Made by a program: the position numbers and the translations under genes. Below, piece after piece: positions 24,455 through 33,089 of a DNA stretch of 53,406 bases (position 1 is the stretch's first letter; each line of letters starts with the position of its first letter). The stretch is from Mucilaginibacter sp. (lineage in GTDB: Bacteria; Bacteroidota; Bacteroidia; Sphingobacteriales; Sphingobacteriaceae): assembly GCF_028287845.1 (NCBI RefSeq), contig NZ_JAQBOW010000099.1, positions 1 to 53,406 of the forward strand. The letters are read 5' to 3'. The notes below the pieces were generated by a model. That model made no database searches and was not told where the DNA came from. It saw nothing but the letters and a program-made list of their open reading frames with translations.

Positions 24455-27247
24455 TCAGTTGCTTTTATTTTTGCGGATATTTATGGTCCGTTTGCGTTCC
24501 CTGACTTCAAAAACCAGGGCTTCTTCGCTTTTAGTTGTCAGATCGGCGTTTAAATTTTCGCGTAGCACACGAAACTCTTCGGTAAATACATTTGCATTAA
24601 TTTGTACTAAATAAGTATCGGCAGGCAGATTTAAAAAAAACGCACCATTCTCATCTGTTAATGTTGAATACGACTCCCCTTTTGAACTAATGGCAGTAAT
24701 GCGAATATTTGAAGGACTAAACTCCAGTTTACTCAACGGATCTTTAACAAGATTTAAACTCCCGGATAAAAATCTGCTTCTTTCGTATCCAATATACCAA
24801 TCCTGACTCTTATCAAAATTGATTTGCTGGTTATACCCTTTTTTGGCTATCCAACCCTTTAAATTTGTTACCTGGCCCAAATCAATAGAATAGATCTTCG
24901 GTTTAATATTTTTATAATAAGCCTCGCCAAGCTTGTTGGTGATAAAATATTGGTCGCCTATTCTGATATTTGCCGCATTTACCGGCTCATCTCCTAAATC
25001 ATAAATATTGTTGCCATTATTATCTTTAAAGAGGATAACTTTTAAAGTGCTATACTTTCTTAACCCAATCAAAGGCAGATCAAACGTTTTGCGGATGCTC
25101 ACGTTCAGGGAATTCAAATTATTCTCTCTGCTAAAATTACGGTTCCCATAAAAGCGGATATATACACCGCTTTTTACTAAATTTATGTTCAGATCAAGAC
25201 GCGCCCCGTATGATTTTAGTTGATTACCAATATCATTGATATAATCCACCTCCACTCTCGTAGTAAGTACAGATTTAAAAAAATCCTGCTCAACATACGG
25301 CGAGACTTGAAAACGGTTAGTTTTTATTCCTGTTCTAACGTAATTAAACAGATCTGAATAATAGGTAGGGCCGTTATCCAATCTGAAGTTTACACCGCTG
25401 TTTCTGGTTTGCAGCGTTCCGAATGCCGCGATGGCGTCGATTGGTTTTATGTAGTTACTACCTTGGGCAAAACTCCGGGATACGCTTTCTGTTAAAGAAA
25501 AATTCAGGTTCTTAAGCAAACCAAAGCCAGTGGTTATATTCAGTTTGTTGGATTTAAATGGAATATTTGTTAAACTATCCTGCAATTGATTTACAATTGA
25601 CGCCGTAACGGTAAGGCTGCTTCTACCGTTTATAAACCCGGTCCGCAAGCCATATTCTGTGGTTGTTCCCCCAAATAAAGAAAGCATTTTGTTGGAGTCG
25701 GGTAAAGTTACCGAGCGGGAATTATATTCAGTTATGCCGCCGAAAAAGAATTTACCCGTTATAAACCGCAATTCGTTTGAAGAACGGGAAACCCCGCGTT
25801 CGAGGCCCGGAAAATTGCGGCCGCTAATATTATTGTCAGTTCTGATGGCAAATATCGGAGAATTGTAATTATAACGAAGGCCGGCTGTAGCTCCTGTATT
25901 ATTGGCGGTTAATGTCGGCTGATTAATAGAATTCCAGCCGTATCCGCCTAAAATTGCTAATTGCCCAGCTTTTCCAAAGGCTTTATCATATTCCGTAATA
26001 TTTAAAATGCTATTTTCCTTTTGCTGTATATCAAAATTTAAAACGGTATTGTTAATTATTCCTGATGATTTATTTAGCAGATATTCTTGTCGTAAATTAA
26101 ACTGATCAGCATTGCCCACACGACTCTTTACTGCTACGGCTTCAATTTGGTAACCATTATCGGCTTTATATGCTATTCTTGCCCCAAATCCATCAATTAA
26201 AAAAGCGCTAAATTCGGTTTGGTCTCCTATTGATACTCTCCAATGCTTTGTAGCGTAATTGACATTATAATACCGGTTTGATGCGCCATTATTTTCTGTA
26301 TAAAAATTATCTGAGCGAAAATTAAAAGAAAGGGATCGCTGATTCTCCAGGAATACGATGCCCGAGCTGTTAATATAATTTATTTTCTGTTGCTTATTAC
26401 TAAAGTTTTGAGAAACCAGTTCAACACTAAGCGGCGCGGTATACCAACCCGATGGATTTTCAAAAAAGACAGTATTGTTACTGTATACGTGCTGGATAAA
26501 GGTTTGCTGGTTTTTATCCTTAGTGCTGATCTCTATTTCCACATTCTGCGGTTTAAACTCCTGCAGGTATTTTTTTTGTACGATGATACCCACCCTTATT
26601 ATTGTATCTCTGCCGGCCTGCAAACTTATATGGTTATTACGTTTAGCTACAGTAAGGTTTAAACCTGTTTTGTAGTTTATATCAAACTGCTGCGTCACGT
26701 TCCCTGTATTTGAAATTCTGAACTGGAAATAAGTTTCTTTGTTGATCCGGTCTAGCTTAACATCAGCATTGATTAATGCGGCGCGCCAGTTTGCATTAGC
26801 CATCACTTTTGCGAAATAATGATAATCGGTTTTAGCACCAATAGCGCTATTATTTATAGTTAAGATTACAGGGTATAATTTATTGCTCAACGCCCTGTAA
26901 GATGCTGCCACGCGGATGGGTAACTCCAATGTTTCATTTGGCCCGAGCTGAAATATTTTATGGTTATCAAATAATGTTTGCCAATTCTCCGGCACGGTCA
27001 GATCTAAGCCAATTGCTTGCTTAATAGAAGAGATATTAGTAATGGTAACCCGGTTGAAACTAAAAGAATTGCCCGTTTGATACAGGGTGTCTTTCATAAA
27101 AACCACCCTAAAATCATGATTTGCCTGCGCCACAGCTATTTCAGTTGACAATGTAACAAAAAAGCAAATTGCGAGTAGAACTTTTACAAGTTTAGGTGAA
27201 TCAATACAAAAAAGGAAAAAGCAGCTTTTGAAGATTGTCTTTTTCAT
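24455..27247 (-). CDS. Usher-like outer-membrane beta-barrel protein with Ig-like domains
   Basis: A 930-residue exported protein. A long signal peptide (cleavage about 41, EIAVAQ) is followed by two Ig-like NEW3-type domains (about 45-270; ITNISSIKQAIGLDLTVPEN then LGPNETLELPIRV). A large middle region (about 290-725) has alternating aromatic/polar strands and tight turns, as in an outer-membrane barrel. Two C-terminal SdrD_B/CarboxypepD_reg-like Ig folds follow (about 730-920; VILFKDNNGNNIYDLGDEPV and AFFLNLPADTYLVQINA). The outline parallels fimbrial ushers, with periplasmic domains on both sides of a barrel. It lies downstream of five secreted subunits opposite a PapD-like chaperone. The usher function is an inference; sequence alone does not show homology to FimD/PapC. 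Confidence 0.65.
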   Translation of the reverse strand: MKKTIFKSCFFLFCIDSPKLVKVLLAICFFVTLSTEIAVAQANHDFRVVFMKDTLYQTGNSFSFNRVTITNISSIKQAIGLDLTVPENWQTLFDNHKIFQLGPNETLELPIRVAASYRALSNKLYPVILTINNSAIGAKTDYHYFAKVMANANWRAALINADVKLDRINKETYFQFRISNTGNVTQQFDINYKTGLNLTVAKRNNHISLQAGRDTIIRVGIIVQKKYLQEFKPQNVEIEISTKDKNQQTFIQHVYSNNTVFFENPSGWYTAPLSVELVSQNFSNKQQKINYINSSGIVFLENQRSLSFNFRSDNFYTENNGASNRYYNVNYATKHWRVSIGDQTEFSAFLIDGFGARIAYKADNGYQIEAVAVKSRVGNADQFNLRQEYLLNKSSGIINNTVLNFDIQQKENSILNITEYDKAFGKAGQLAILGGYGWNSINQPTLTANNTGATAGLRYNYNSPIFAIRTDNNISGRNFPGLERGVSRSSNELRFITGKFFFGGITEYNSRSVTLPDSNKMLSLFGGTTTEYGLRTGFINGRSSLTVTASIVNQLQDSLTNIPFKSNKLNITTGFGLLKNLNFSLTESVSRSFAQGSNYIKPIDAIAAFGTLQTRNSGVNFRLDNGPTYYSDLFNYVRTGIKTNRFQVSPYVEQDFFKSVLTTRVEVDYINDIGNQLKSYGARLDLNINLVKSGVYIRFYGNRNFSRENNLNSLNVSIRKTFDLPLIGLRKYSTLKVILFKDNNGNNIYDLGDEPVNAANIRIGDQYFITNKLGEAYYKNIKPKIYSIDLGQVTNLKGWIAKKGYNQQINFDKSQDWYIGYERSRFLSGSLNLVKDPLSKLEFSPSNIRITAISSKGESYSTLTDENGAFFLNLPADTYLVQINANVFTEEFRVLRENLNADLTTKSEEALVFEVRERKRTINIRKNKSN

Positions 27248-27434
27248 GTTATATAAAAGAGCGCTGCACTTATTTTTCTTAACACTTTATAATTATTGGT
27301 TCTTGTATCTCTACTTTGGATCGTCTGCACTTAATTCGCATAAAGTATTAATAGCTAGGTATTTCACGAAATTTACAAATTAAAAATTAATATCAGCACC
27401 ATTTTACTGTGAATATAGGCGATATTATATTAGA

Positions 27435-27466
27435 ACAAAAAAGGCTTGCCCTTAGGAGCAAGCCAC
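27435..27466 (-). terminator. Rho-independent terminator between pilin-like genes and usher-like gene
   Basis: On the reverse strand GGCTTGC (27464-27458) pairs with GCAAGCC (27449-27443), followed by six T residues. It lies 20 bases after the last subunit gene and 188 bases before the usher-like ATG. It would lower usher expression relative to subunits, or make the usher an independent transcript. Confidence 0.8.
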
Positions 27467-27485
27467 AATACTAAGTTTAAGCCCT

Positions 27486-27995
27486 CTAAAGACAGCTTAG
27501 TGTGTACATGATGCCTATAGTGTAGTCTGTTGCCGGTATAACTGTGTTACCGGGCACCATTTTTATGTCTATACCAAGCGTACTAGCTCCGGGCGGTATT
27601 TTTGCCCCGGTTGTGCCTTTTAATGATAATGGCGTAGTTCCCAGGGGAGCATAGGTACCACCAGCGTTATTTCTAAACTGTAGTACTGAAGATGGCATAG
27701 GGGCACTTAGGCTCCCGCCGCTAAAATTTGGCGTTGTGGCGTTAATGTTGATGTACCAGGGCGTGTTACTGCTGTAGGTTAAAATAACTGCATTCAGTTG
27801 TTGTATCCCGGTAGTAAGGGATGCTGTCTGCCCGGTGAAATCAAAGTTAACTACGGCACCATCAGTCACAGCCACCTGCATTGCAACCGGTATTTTGGCA
27901 GTAACTATACTGGTAGCAGTAGCCGATTGTGCCTTAACAATAACACATGCTATTAAAACAATTACAAGGGTAAATAATGTCTTTTTCATAATCAA
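27486..27995 (-). CDS. Secreted pilin-like beta-sandwich subunit (paralogue 5)
   Basis: A 169-residue protein with a signal peptide ending VKAQ. It shares the paralogue motifs of this cluster: VILTYSSNTPWYINI (about 82-96), NFSGG then APMPSSVLQFR (about 102-120), a Gly-rich GTTGAKIPPGASTLGIDI segment and a final strand ATDYTIGIMYTLSCL at the very C-terminus. A C-terminal strand of alternating hydrophobic residues ending in Leu is what a donor-strand chaperone would grip. It has one Cys near the end, unlike its paralogues. It follows the 187-residue paralogue by 36 bases and is the last of a three-gene run before the terminator. Function as a fibre subunit is inferred. Confidence 0.72.
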   Translation of the reverse strand: MIMKKTLFTLVIVLIACVIVKAQSATATSIVTAKIPVAMQVAVTDGAVVNFDFTGQTASLTTGIQQLNAVILTYSSNTPWYININATTPNFSGGSLSAPMPSSVLQFRNNAGGTYAPLGTTPLSLKGTTGAKIPPGASTLGIDIKMVPGNTVIPATDYTIGIMYTLSCL

Positions 27996-28031
27996 TTATT
28001 TTTAACTGTAATTATAGATTATTTATGGTAA

Positions 28032-28595
28032 TTATAAATTGCTTATGGTATATGTCAAGCTAATTGCATAATTACCCGGGCCAAAATCATAACGTGGGTT
28101 CATATAGTAATCTACACCTATTGTACCTGCCCCTCTTGCAGCTTTAGCACCTGTTATACCTACTACTGATGATGCTGTAGTAGTAAAGGGAATGTAAGTA
28201 ACAGTATTACCTAATCTGTATGATAGTATAGTTGATGGCATTGGAGTATTTGCATCACCGCCTGTAAAATTTGTAGTATTAGCAGCCACGTTAACAAACC
28301 AAGGCAAATTCGACCTGAAAGTTAAGCTCACAGCGCCGGATACAGTAACACCATTATCAAGTGAGTTGATATCAGGGAAGTTGATAGGAACTGTTGCCCC
28401 TGTTGTTACAGCCAAATCTAAAATTGTAGCTATAGTTGTGGTAACATTTGCAGTTTGAGCAGGTGTACCAACCCCGCTGCCACCAGCTGGAATATTGGTG
28501 CCATTTGGTATAACAGTTACTTGCGCTTTTGCAAACGATGCGCTTAGGATAAATAATGCAGCTATCATTGAGCCGGCTAAAAGGAACTTTCTCAT
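28032..28595 (-). CDS. Secreted pilin-like beta-sandwich subunit (paralogue 4)
   Basis: A 187-residue exported protein (signal peptide ending SFAKAQ). It is longer than its paralogues because of an extra N-terminal Gly/Pro/Thr-rich stretch (VIPNGTNIPAGGSGVGTPA). The shared core follows: TIATILDLAVTTGA, VSLTFRSNLPWFVNVA, NFTGG then TPMPSTILSYR, TGAKAARGAGTIGVDYYMNP and the terminal strand GNYAISLTYTISNL. No Cys is present in the mature part. It is 28 bases downstream of paralogue 3 and 36 upstream of paralogue 5. The longer N-terminal extension could be the donor strand or a polymer-tip feature, which is speculation. Confidence 0.72.
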   Translation of the reverse strand: MRKFLLAGSMIAALFILSASFAKAQVTVIPNGTNIPAGGSGVGTPAQTANVTTTIATILDLAVTTGATVPINFPDINSLDNGVTVSGAVSLTFRSNLPWFVNVAANTTNFTGGDANTPMPSTILSYRLGNTVTYIPFTTTASSVVGITGAKAARGAGTIGVDYYMNPRYDFGPGNYAISLTYTISNL

Positions 28596-28623
28596 AATTT
28601 TAATTTTTACTGGTTAATATATT

Positions 28624-29133
28624 TTATAATGTTGTTATAGTATAAGTAACTGTCATGCTGTAATCGGTCGCCGGTGCATAAACGTATCCGGGGTTCAATA
28701 AGAAATCAACCGCTACGGTTCCGGTACCTCTTGCATTTTTTGAACTTGTGCTCCCGGTTAATGAAGTAGCGGTTGTTGATAAAGGTGTAAACGTTGATCC
28801 TCCGGTAAGCCTGTAATTGATAACTGAAGCAGGCATAAGGGTGGTTGACGAACCTGAAAAGTTTGCTGAGTTTGCCGCGATATTAATATACCAGGGTTGA
28901 TTGGATCTGTAGGTAAGTGTTGCTGCGCTTGTTTGCGTGATGCCAGCATCCAGCAGTGCTATACTGTTAAAATTAAAAGTAAGGGCCGTACCGGTGGTAA
29001 CTTTCAGATCAAGTACCTGCGAAATTTGAACAGCCATTGTAGCAGTTGGCGTAGGTGTACCTATTTGAGCACAAACCTTGGTAGATATTCCTAAGGCTAG
29101 CATCAGTGCTGAAAGTAACAGTGTCTTTTTCAT
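28624..29133 (-). CDS. Secreted pilin-like beta-sandwich subunit (paralogue 3)
   Basis: A 169-residue exported protein (signal ending KVCAQ). Core motifs are VQISQVLDLKVTTG, AATLTYRSNQPWYINIA, NFSGSS then LMPASVINYR, GSTSSKNARGTGTVAVDFLL and the terminal strand ATDYSMTVTYTITTL. It is closest to the 29530-30039 paralogue, including the shared NPGYVYAPATDY before the last strand. A 396-base AT-rich gap separates it from that gene, so it is probably first in its own transcript. That gap (29134-29529) holds only a short ACAGGTT/AACCTGT hairpin near 29472-29487 and no gene. Confidence 0.73.
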   Translation of the reverse strand: MKKTLLLSALMLALGISTKVCAQIGTPTPTATMAVQISQVLDLKVTTGTALTFNFNSIALLDAGITQTSAATLTYRSNQPWYINIAANSANFSGSSTTLMPASVINYRLTGGSTFTPLSTTATSLTGSTSSKNARGTGTVAVDFLLNPGYVYAPATDYSMTVTYTITTL

Positions 29134-29471
29134 ATCAATATTTCTTTTAAATAAATTATAGATATAACCGTATAAACAACAACAAAGCCAATAAATATTA
29201 AAGACTGTTATACCTGATATTTATAGGTGTTTTATATATAAATTATATATAATTTATAACTATATCCAATTGATACCACATTGAGTAAAGCCTGATAAAT
29301 ATTCTCAATATGGGGAAATATAAGCAATTAGTTACACCCCATGATTGCTTATTACGCACTATTATATGTAATCAATAAGAAATATTATATATACTTTATG
29401 ATGGAAAGTAAAAAACCAAACCTTACATTTTTTACCGCCACAGGTTTTCAGATATAACGTGTAGAGCTGAC

Positions 29472-29487
29472 ACAGGTTGGAACCTGT
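29472..29487 (-). terminator. Short hairpin after paralogue 2 gene
   Basis: ACAGGTT and AACCTGT flank a two-base loop, 43 bases after the stop of the reverse-strand gene at 29530. There is no T-tract directly after it, so it is a possible terminator only. Confidence 0.35.
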
Positions 29488-29529
29488 CGCTGTGCTTCTT
29501 TTCAAAAAACTAAACGCGTTTATTACTAA

Positions 29530-30039
29530 TTACAGATTACTGATGGTGTAGTTGATGGTAATGGTATAATCGGTCGCCGGGGCATAAACGTATCCAGGGT
29601 TCAAAAAGAAATCGACGCCGATGGTTGAAGTTCCCCGCGTATTCTTGGTACCGGTTGTTCCGGTTAATGATGCGGCTGTAGCAGAAAGCGCAGTAAAAGA
29701 TCCGCCAGACCCATTAAGCCTGTACTGAATGACCGAAGCCGGCATTGGCGTTGATGATGACCCTGAAAAATTTGCCGAAGCGGCCTTAATTGTAACGTAC
29801 CATGCCTTGTTGGAGCTATATGTAAAAGTAGTGGCATTGGTAAGTGTAATGCCGTTATCAAGCAAAGCTGTTGTGTTGAAATTAACATTATTTAACCCGC
29901 CGGCAGTAGTTGTAAGGTCTAGTACGGTTGGCACTGTGATATTTACGGGTTGTGATAAAAAAACAGTTTGCGCCAAAGCATTTATGTTGAATACTCCGAA
30001 AAGGAGTAATGTAATTAAACAGGATTTCCGGATGATCAT
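29530..30039 (-). CDS. Secreted pilin-like beta-sandwich subunit (paralogue 2)
   Basis: A 169-residue exported protein (signal ending NALAQ). It begins with an alternating hydrophobic N-terminal strand (TVFLSQPVNITVPTVLDLTT), as expected of a donor strand. The shared motifs follow: TTFTYSSNKAWYVTIK, NFSGSS then TPMPASVIQYR, TGTKNTRGTSTIGVDFFLNP and the terminal strand ATDYTITINYTISNL. The mature protein has no Cys. It starts five bases after the stop of the 171-residue gene, so the two are co-transcribed. The fibre-subunit role is inferred from paralogy, the chaperone neighbour and the strand pattern. Confidence 0.73.
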   Translation of the reverse strand: MIIRKSCLITLLLFGVFNINALAQTVFLSQPVNITVPTVLDLTTTAGGLNNVNFNTTALLDNGITLTNATTFTYSSNKAWYVTIKAASANFSGSSSTPMPASVIQYRLNGSGGSFTALSATAASLTGTTGTKNTRGTSTIGVDFFLNPGYVYAPATDYTITINYTISNL

Positions 30040-30044
30040 ACTTT

Positions 30045-30560
30045 TTAATTACAAATGTAAAAATAGAGTGTAAGCGTGTGTGTTCCGGGGGCTTGTGTAA
30101 ATTTATTCATTGCACTAGTGCCTCCCACAGTAGGATTTAGTGTAATAGTAACAGTTTGCGTTACCGTATTATTAGCTGTAGTTCCCGTATTAGCAGCAAT
30201 GGGCAAATACGAATTTGAAAGAGTTACTGTTGCGGGCGCAGACCCATGGGTAGATGCGGCCGCTGTAAAGGTATTTATAGGAATAACTGTATTGGTTGAT
30301 GAGCCCGCCAATGCAGTTACCACACCGGCTATATATAAAGTATAAGGCGTGTTTTTAGACTTTAATGTAATTTGAATGGCATTTGAACTTTGCGAACTAT
30401 TAAAGGAACTTAAAGTACTGAAAGTAAAAGAGGTACTGCCAGTTATGGACATGTTAGGATTACCCGATGCAGTACATGGACTGGGCGGCGACGGTTGTGC
30501 AATAGCACAGTAGCCACAAAATATTAACAATAAAAAAATAAGCCAAAGATGTTTGATCAT
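30045..30560 (-). CDS. Secreted divergent beta-sandwich protein, possible tip/adaptor subunit
   Basis: A 171-residue exported protein (signal ending CAIAQ), first gene of the reverse-strand series. It keeps the fold outline (SITGSTSFTFSTLSSF, ITLKSKNTPYTLYIAG, and a final APGTHTLTLYFYICN strand) but lacks the N-F-[ST]-G and M-P-[AS]-S motifs of the other four. It has Cys near both ends of the mature chain (PSPCTAS and YFYICN), which could form a disulphide. A divergent first-encoded subunit may be a tip or adaptor in a fibre, which is inference. It overlaps no neighbour and is separated by 315 bases from the divergent chaperone gene. Confidence 0.65.
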   Translation of the reverse strand: MIKHLWLIFLLLIFCGYCAIAQPSPPSPCTASGNPNMSITGSTSFTFSTLSSFNSSQSSNAIQITLKSKNTPYTLYIAGVVTALAGSSTNTVIPINTFTAAASTHGSAPATVTLSNSYLPIAANTGTTANNTVTQTVTITLNPTVGGTSAMNKFTQAPGTHTLTLYFYICN

Positions 30561-30875
30561 AATACATTAAACTACCAATAGTGAAAATTGCAGGTTAAAT
30601 TTTTAATTAATTTAGGTACCTTAAGTTAGTGCAAACGATACGCCGGCACCGCTATTTAAAACACCACATATTTATGTTTTTAAAACATTTGCTAAACTCC
30701 TAACGTAATAGCAAGCAATTTGGCCCTGCTATTATTTAATAACATATAAAACCACAAAGCAAATATCTATTTAATAAATAGTAATCTAACATCAATGTGT
30801 AAACTAAAATAATTAATAATAAATATAATATATATTTGACACACCTTATATTTAGACTATTCTTTAGCATATAAC
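30561..30875. promoter_or_regulatory. Divergent promoter region of the chaperone and subunit genes
   Basis: The 315-base gap is AT-rich and must drive the subunit genes leftward and the chaperone gene rightward. A TTTG at 30835-30838 is followed 19 bases later by TATTCTTT, a poor match to TAnnTTTG. No clear operator palindrome was found. Confidence 0.35.
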
Positions 30876-31691
30876 ATGAAAGTTATTCAACACAGTAAAT
30901 ATTTTTGCTTTATAATCTTAATCCTGTTGTCTGCAAGGACTTTGGCCCAGCGGATTAATGTAAACCCAACCATTTTAAGTTTTAACGGGAGCACTGGTCA
31001 AAGCGCAACACAAATATTAACTGTTACTAATTTATCAGACAAAGTGCAGGCCTACCAGTTATCCCTTGGCGACTGGATTAGGGATACTACCGGCGAACAC
31101 AGGTATTTTACTCCTGGCAGCACAAAACGTTCGTGCGCCAACTGGGTATCATTTGATAGCCCGGTAATAGAAGTTGAACCGCAAAAATCTCGTGATGTAA
31201 GGGTTACTTTAAATGTGCCTGCAGATGTTATGGCAACAAAAGAGATGAAGTGGGCTATGATATTTATACAGAATGTAAAAGAGCAAACCGGCGATGATAA
31301 TAAAGGCGGTAAAATGAAAGCTACTATAAAAGAAATATACCGCATAGGGATCCACGTTTACCAAACCCCACCCAACGTAACTAAAAAAGAGGCTAAAGCA
31401 ATATCACTGGTACAAAACAAGGTTAACAAAGATCTTTATGATTTCACTATGGTTAATTCGGGGATGACTATGCTTGATTGTAAGGTGAGACTGGTATTAA
31501 CCAATTTAGCCAGTGGTAATGAAATAAAATTGGAAGAACAGAGCTTTCCTGTTTTCCCGGAAGGTACCAGGCTTGTTAAATTAGAGATCCCTAAAACGGT
31601 TCCAACAGGAAAATATTCCATGTTAGGTATACTTGAATATGACCCCGATATGCCCTTAGAAGCAATCGAATCGTCTTTAGAAAAAAACTAA
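30876..31691 (+). CDS. PapD-like periplasmic fimbrial-type chaperone
   Basis: A 271-residue exported protein (signal ending TLAQ) with two Ig-like domains, as in PapD/FimC chaperones. Domain 1 (about 26-155) starts INVNPTILSFNGSTGQSATQ, where PapD-type chaperones have their subunit-capping strands. It ends with the alternating strand MKATIKEIYRIGIHVYQTPP, in the place of the G1 donor strand. Domain 2 (about 165-271) includes LYDFTMVNSGMTMLDCKVRL and PTGKYSMLGILEYDPD. In chaperone-usher systems such proteins hold subunits by donor-strand complementation. It is divergent from five subunit-like genes. The family match is by fold pattern, and search confirmation would be needed. Confidence 0.72.
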   Translation: MKVIQHSKYFCFIILILLSARTLAQRINVNPTILSFNGSTGQSATQILTVTNLSDKVQAYQLSLGDWIRDTTGEHRYFTPGSTKRSCANWVSFDSPVIEVEPQKSRDVRVTLNVPADVMATKEMKWAMIFIQNVKEQTGDDNKGGKMKATIKEIYRIGIHVYQTPPNVTKKEAKAISLVQNKVNKDLYDFTMVNSGMTMLDCKVRLVLTNLASGNEIKLEEQSFPVFPEGTRLVKLEIPKTVPTGKYSMLGILEYDPDMPLEAIESSLEKN

Positions 31692-31782
31692 TTGGCTTTG
31701 ATTGAAGTTTTTATATTTCCCTAACGCTAAAATAGAAGAACCACGAAATTTTGAGTAGCTTTATAGTAAAAAGCTGCTTGCA

Positions 31783-32364
31783 ATGAACCTCAATTTTCTG
31801 CAATATTTAAAAAAGAATTTGGAGTTGACTGATTCTCAACTGGAACAACTGTTCCCCATGCTAAATGTTAAGATCGTCCCAAAAAACTATCTTTTGTTAC
31901 GATTGGGGGAAACACGCAGCTATGCTTATTTTGTAGAAAAAGGATTACTTCGTTCTTATTCAATAGATGAGACAGGAAGGCAACACATCATTCAATTCGC
32001 CCCTGAAAACAACATTATCAGTGACAGAGCCAGCCTGTATTTTAGTGCGCCCTCCAATCTTATTATTGAAGCTATAGAAGAGACCACTGTAATCGTGATG
32101 GATCATCATTATACAGATTATGTCGCAGAATTACCTGGCTTCTATAAAAAGAATGAGGTGATTTTGCAACACCATGTGTGGCATTTGCAAAGCAGGATTG
32201 AAACCCTTCTTGGCGCAACAGCCGAAGCAAGATATCTGGAATTTATCAAGCGATATCCCAACCTTACCCTACGCGTTCCTCAATGGATGATTGCCTCCTA
32301 CCTCGGCATTACACCCGAAAGCCTTAGCAGGGTTAGAAAAGAACTGGCCACCCGCCATTTTTAA
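31783..32364 (+). CDS. Crp/Fnr family transcriptional regulator
   Basis: A 193-residue cytoplasmic regulator. The N-terminal cyclic-nucleotide-binding-type domain (about 15-120) has LLLRLGETRSYAYFVEKGLL and RSYSIDETGRQHIIQFAPEN. The C-terminal helix-turn-helix is seen in PQWMIASYLGITPESLSRVR KE. There are no Fnr-type N-terminal Cys residues, so direct Fe-S oxygen sensing is unlikely. This Bacteroidota subgroup often sits next to DoxX, pirin and oxidoreductase genes, as here. A 90-base block running from its stop region is duplicated at 37003-37087. Confidence 0.9.
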   Translation: MNLNFLQYLKKNLELTDSQLEQLFPMLNVKIVPKNYLLLRLGETRSYAYFVEKGLLRSYSIDETGRQHIIQFAPENNIISDRASLYFSAPSNLIIEAIEETTVIVMDHHYTDYVAELPGFYKKNEVILQHHVWHLQSRIETLLGATAEARYLEFIKRYPNLTLRVPQWMIASYLGITPESLSRVRKELATRHF

Positions 32365-32442
32365 ATCGCACCATAAATCATTTCTTACCATACATCAATG
32401 TACAAGGGCTGGCTTCGCTTTAGCTTAGTTTTATCATTTAGC
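32352..32442. repeat. Conserved block A after the Crp/Fnr gene
   Basis: This segment, starting in the last codons of the Crp/Fnr gene, matches 37003-37087 closely. The best part is TTTCTTACCATACATCAATG followed by CTGGC-TCGCTTTAGCTT-GTTTTATCATT. Copy B precedes the LLM oxidoreductase gene. It is either a shared control region or the trace of a duplicated Crp/Fnr gene. Confidence 0.6.
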
Positions 32443-32514
32443 AGATAGTGTTCTAATTAAGAATTAATTAGAGAATTAAACTAATTTATTTTTTATACCT
32501 TAACTAAGTGTAAT

Positions 32515-32579
32515 ATTTCAAAATAACTTCTTTATAACATTGTTCCTTATACTACAATTTGAGGATATTATTTTGAAAT
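32515..32579. repeat. Inverted repeat in the doxX upstream region
   Basis: ATTTCAAAATAA (32515-32526) is perfectly inverted at TTATTTTGAAAT (32568-32579), separated by 41 bases, 36 bases before the DoxX start. It could be an operator or a leader hairpin. Confidence 0.4.
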
Positions 32580-32614
32580 CCCATTGATTATTTAACCTTA
32601 AAAACAATAGACAA

Positions 32615-33067
32615 ATGAAAAAACTATTTTCAACTAATCCCCAAAATGTTTCGGCATTGGTAGCAAGGCTTGCTTTAGGTATTGTAATTTTTCCGCATGG
32701 TGCGCAAAAATTATTAGGATGGTTTGGTGGTTATGGCTTTAACGGATCAATGGGTTTTCTTACCGGTCCTGCAGGCTTACCGTGGCTTGTGGCATTGCTT
32801 GTTGTTATAATAGAGTTCTTCGGATCGCTGTTATTAATCTTTGGTTTTGCAACGCGCATTGCCGCATTTTGTATTATTTGCGAGTTTATAGGTGTAGTGT
32901 TAAGTACCCATATACATAATGGCTTTTTTATGAATTGGTATGCCGTATCCCAAAAAGGCGAAGGTTTTGAATATTTCATTTTGTTATTTGGGTTGGCAAT
33001 TATCACATTTATAAACGGCGGTGGTAAGGCTAGCGTCGACTCTGTAATAGCAAAAAACATATCGTAA
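32615..33067 (+). CDS. DoxX family membrane protein
   Basis: A 150-residue inner-membrane protein with four hydrophobic helices (about 12-30, 55-75, 80-100, 118-138). The family signature is near the N-terminus (LVARLALGIVIFPHGAQKLL GWFGGYG). DoxX proteins take part in redox or thiol stress and are often found with pirins and flavin oxidoreductases. Here a pirin gene begins 23 bases after its stop, and a Crp/Fnr gene precedes it. The biochemical role of this subgroup is not settled. Confidence 0.9.
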   Translation: MKKLFSTNPQNVSALVARLALGIVIFPHGAQKLLGWFGGYGFNGSMGFLTGPAGLPWLVALLVVIIEFFGSLLLIFGFATRIAAFCIICEFIGVVLSTHIHNGFFMNWYAVSQKGEGFEYFILLFGLAIITFINGGGKASVDSVIAKNIS

Positions 33068-33089
33068 GACTAATAATCCCAATCAAATA

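Noticed and set aside
24411..24614. Forward open frame of 67 codons
   Set aside because: It is antisense to the C-terminus of the usher-like gene and shows no start context or composition of its own.
29729..30345. Forward open frames antisense to the pilin-like genes
   Set aside because: They mirror the Thr/Ser/Ala-rich codons of the real reverse-strand genes, which have signal peptides and paralogues.
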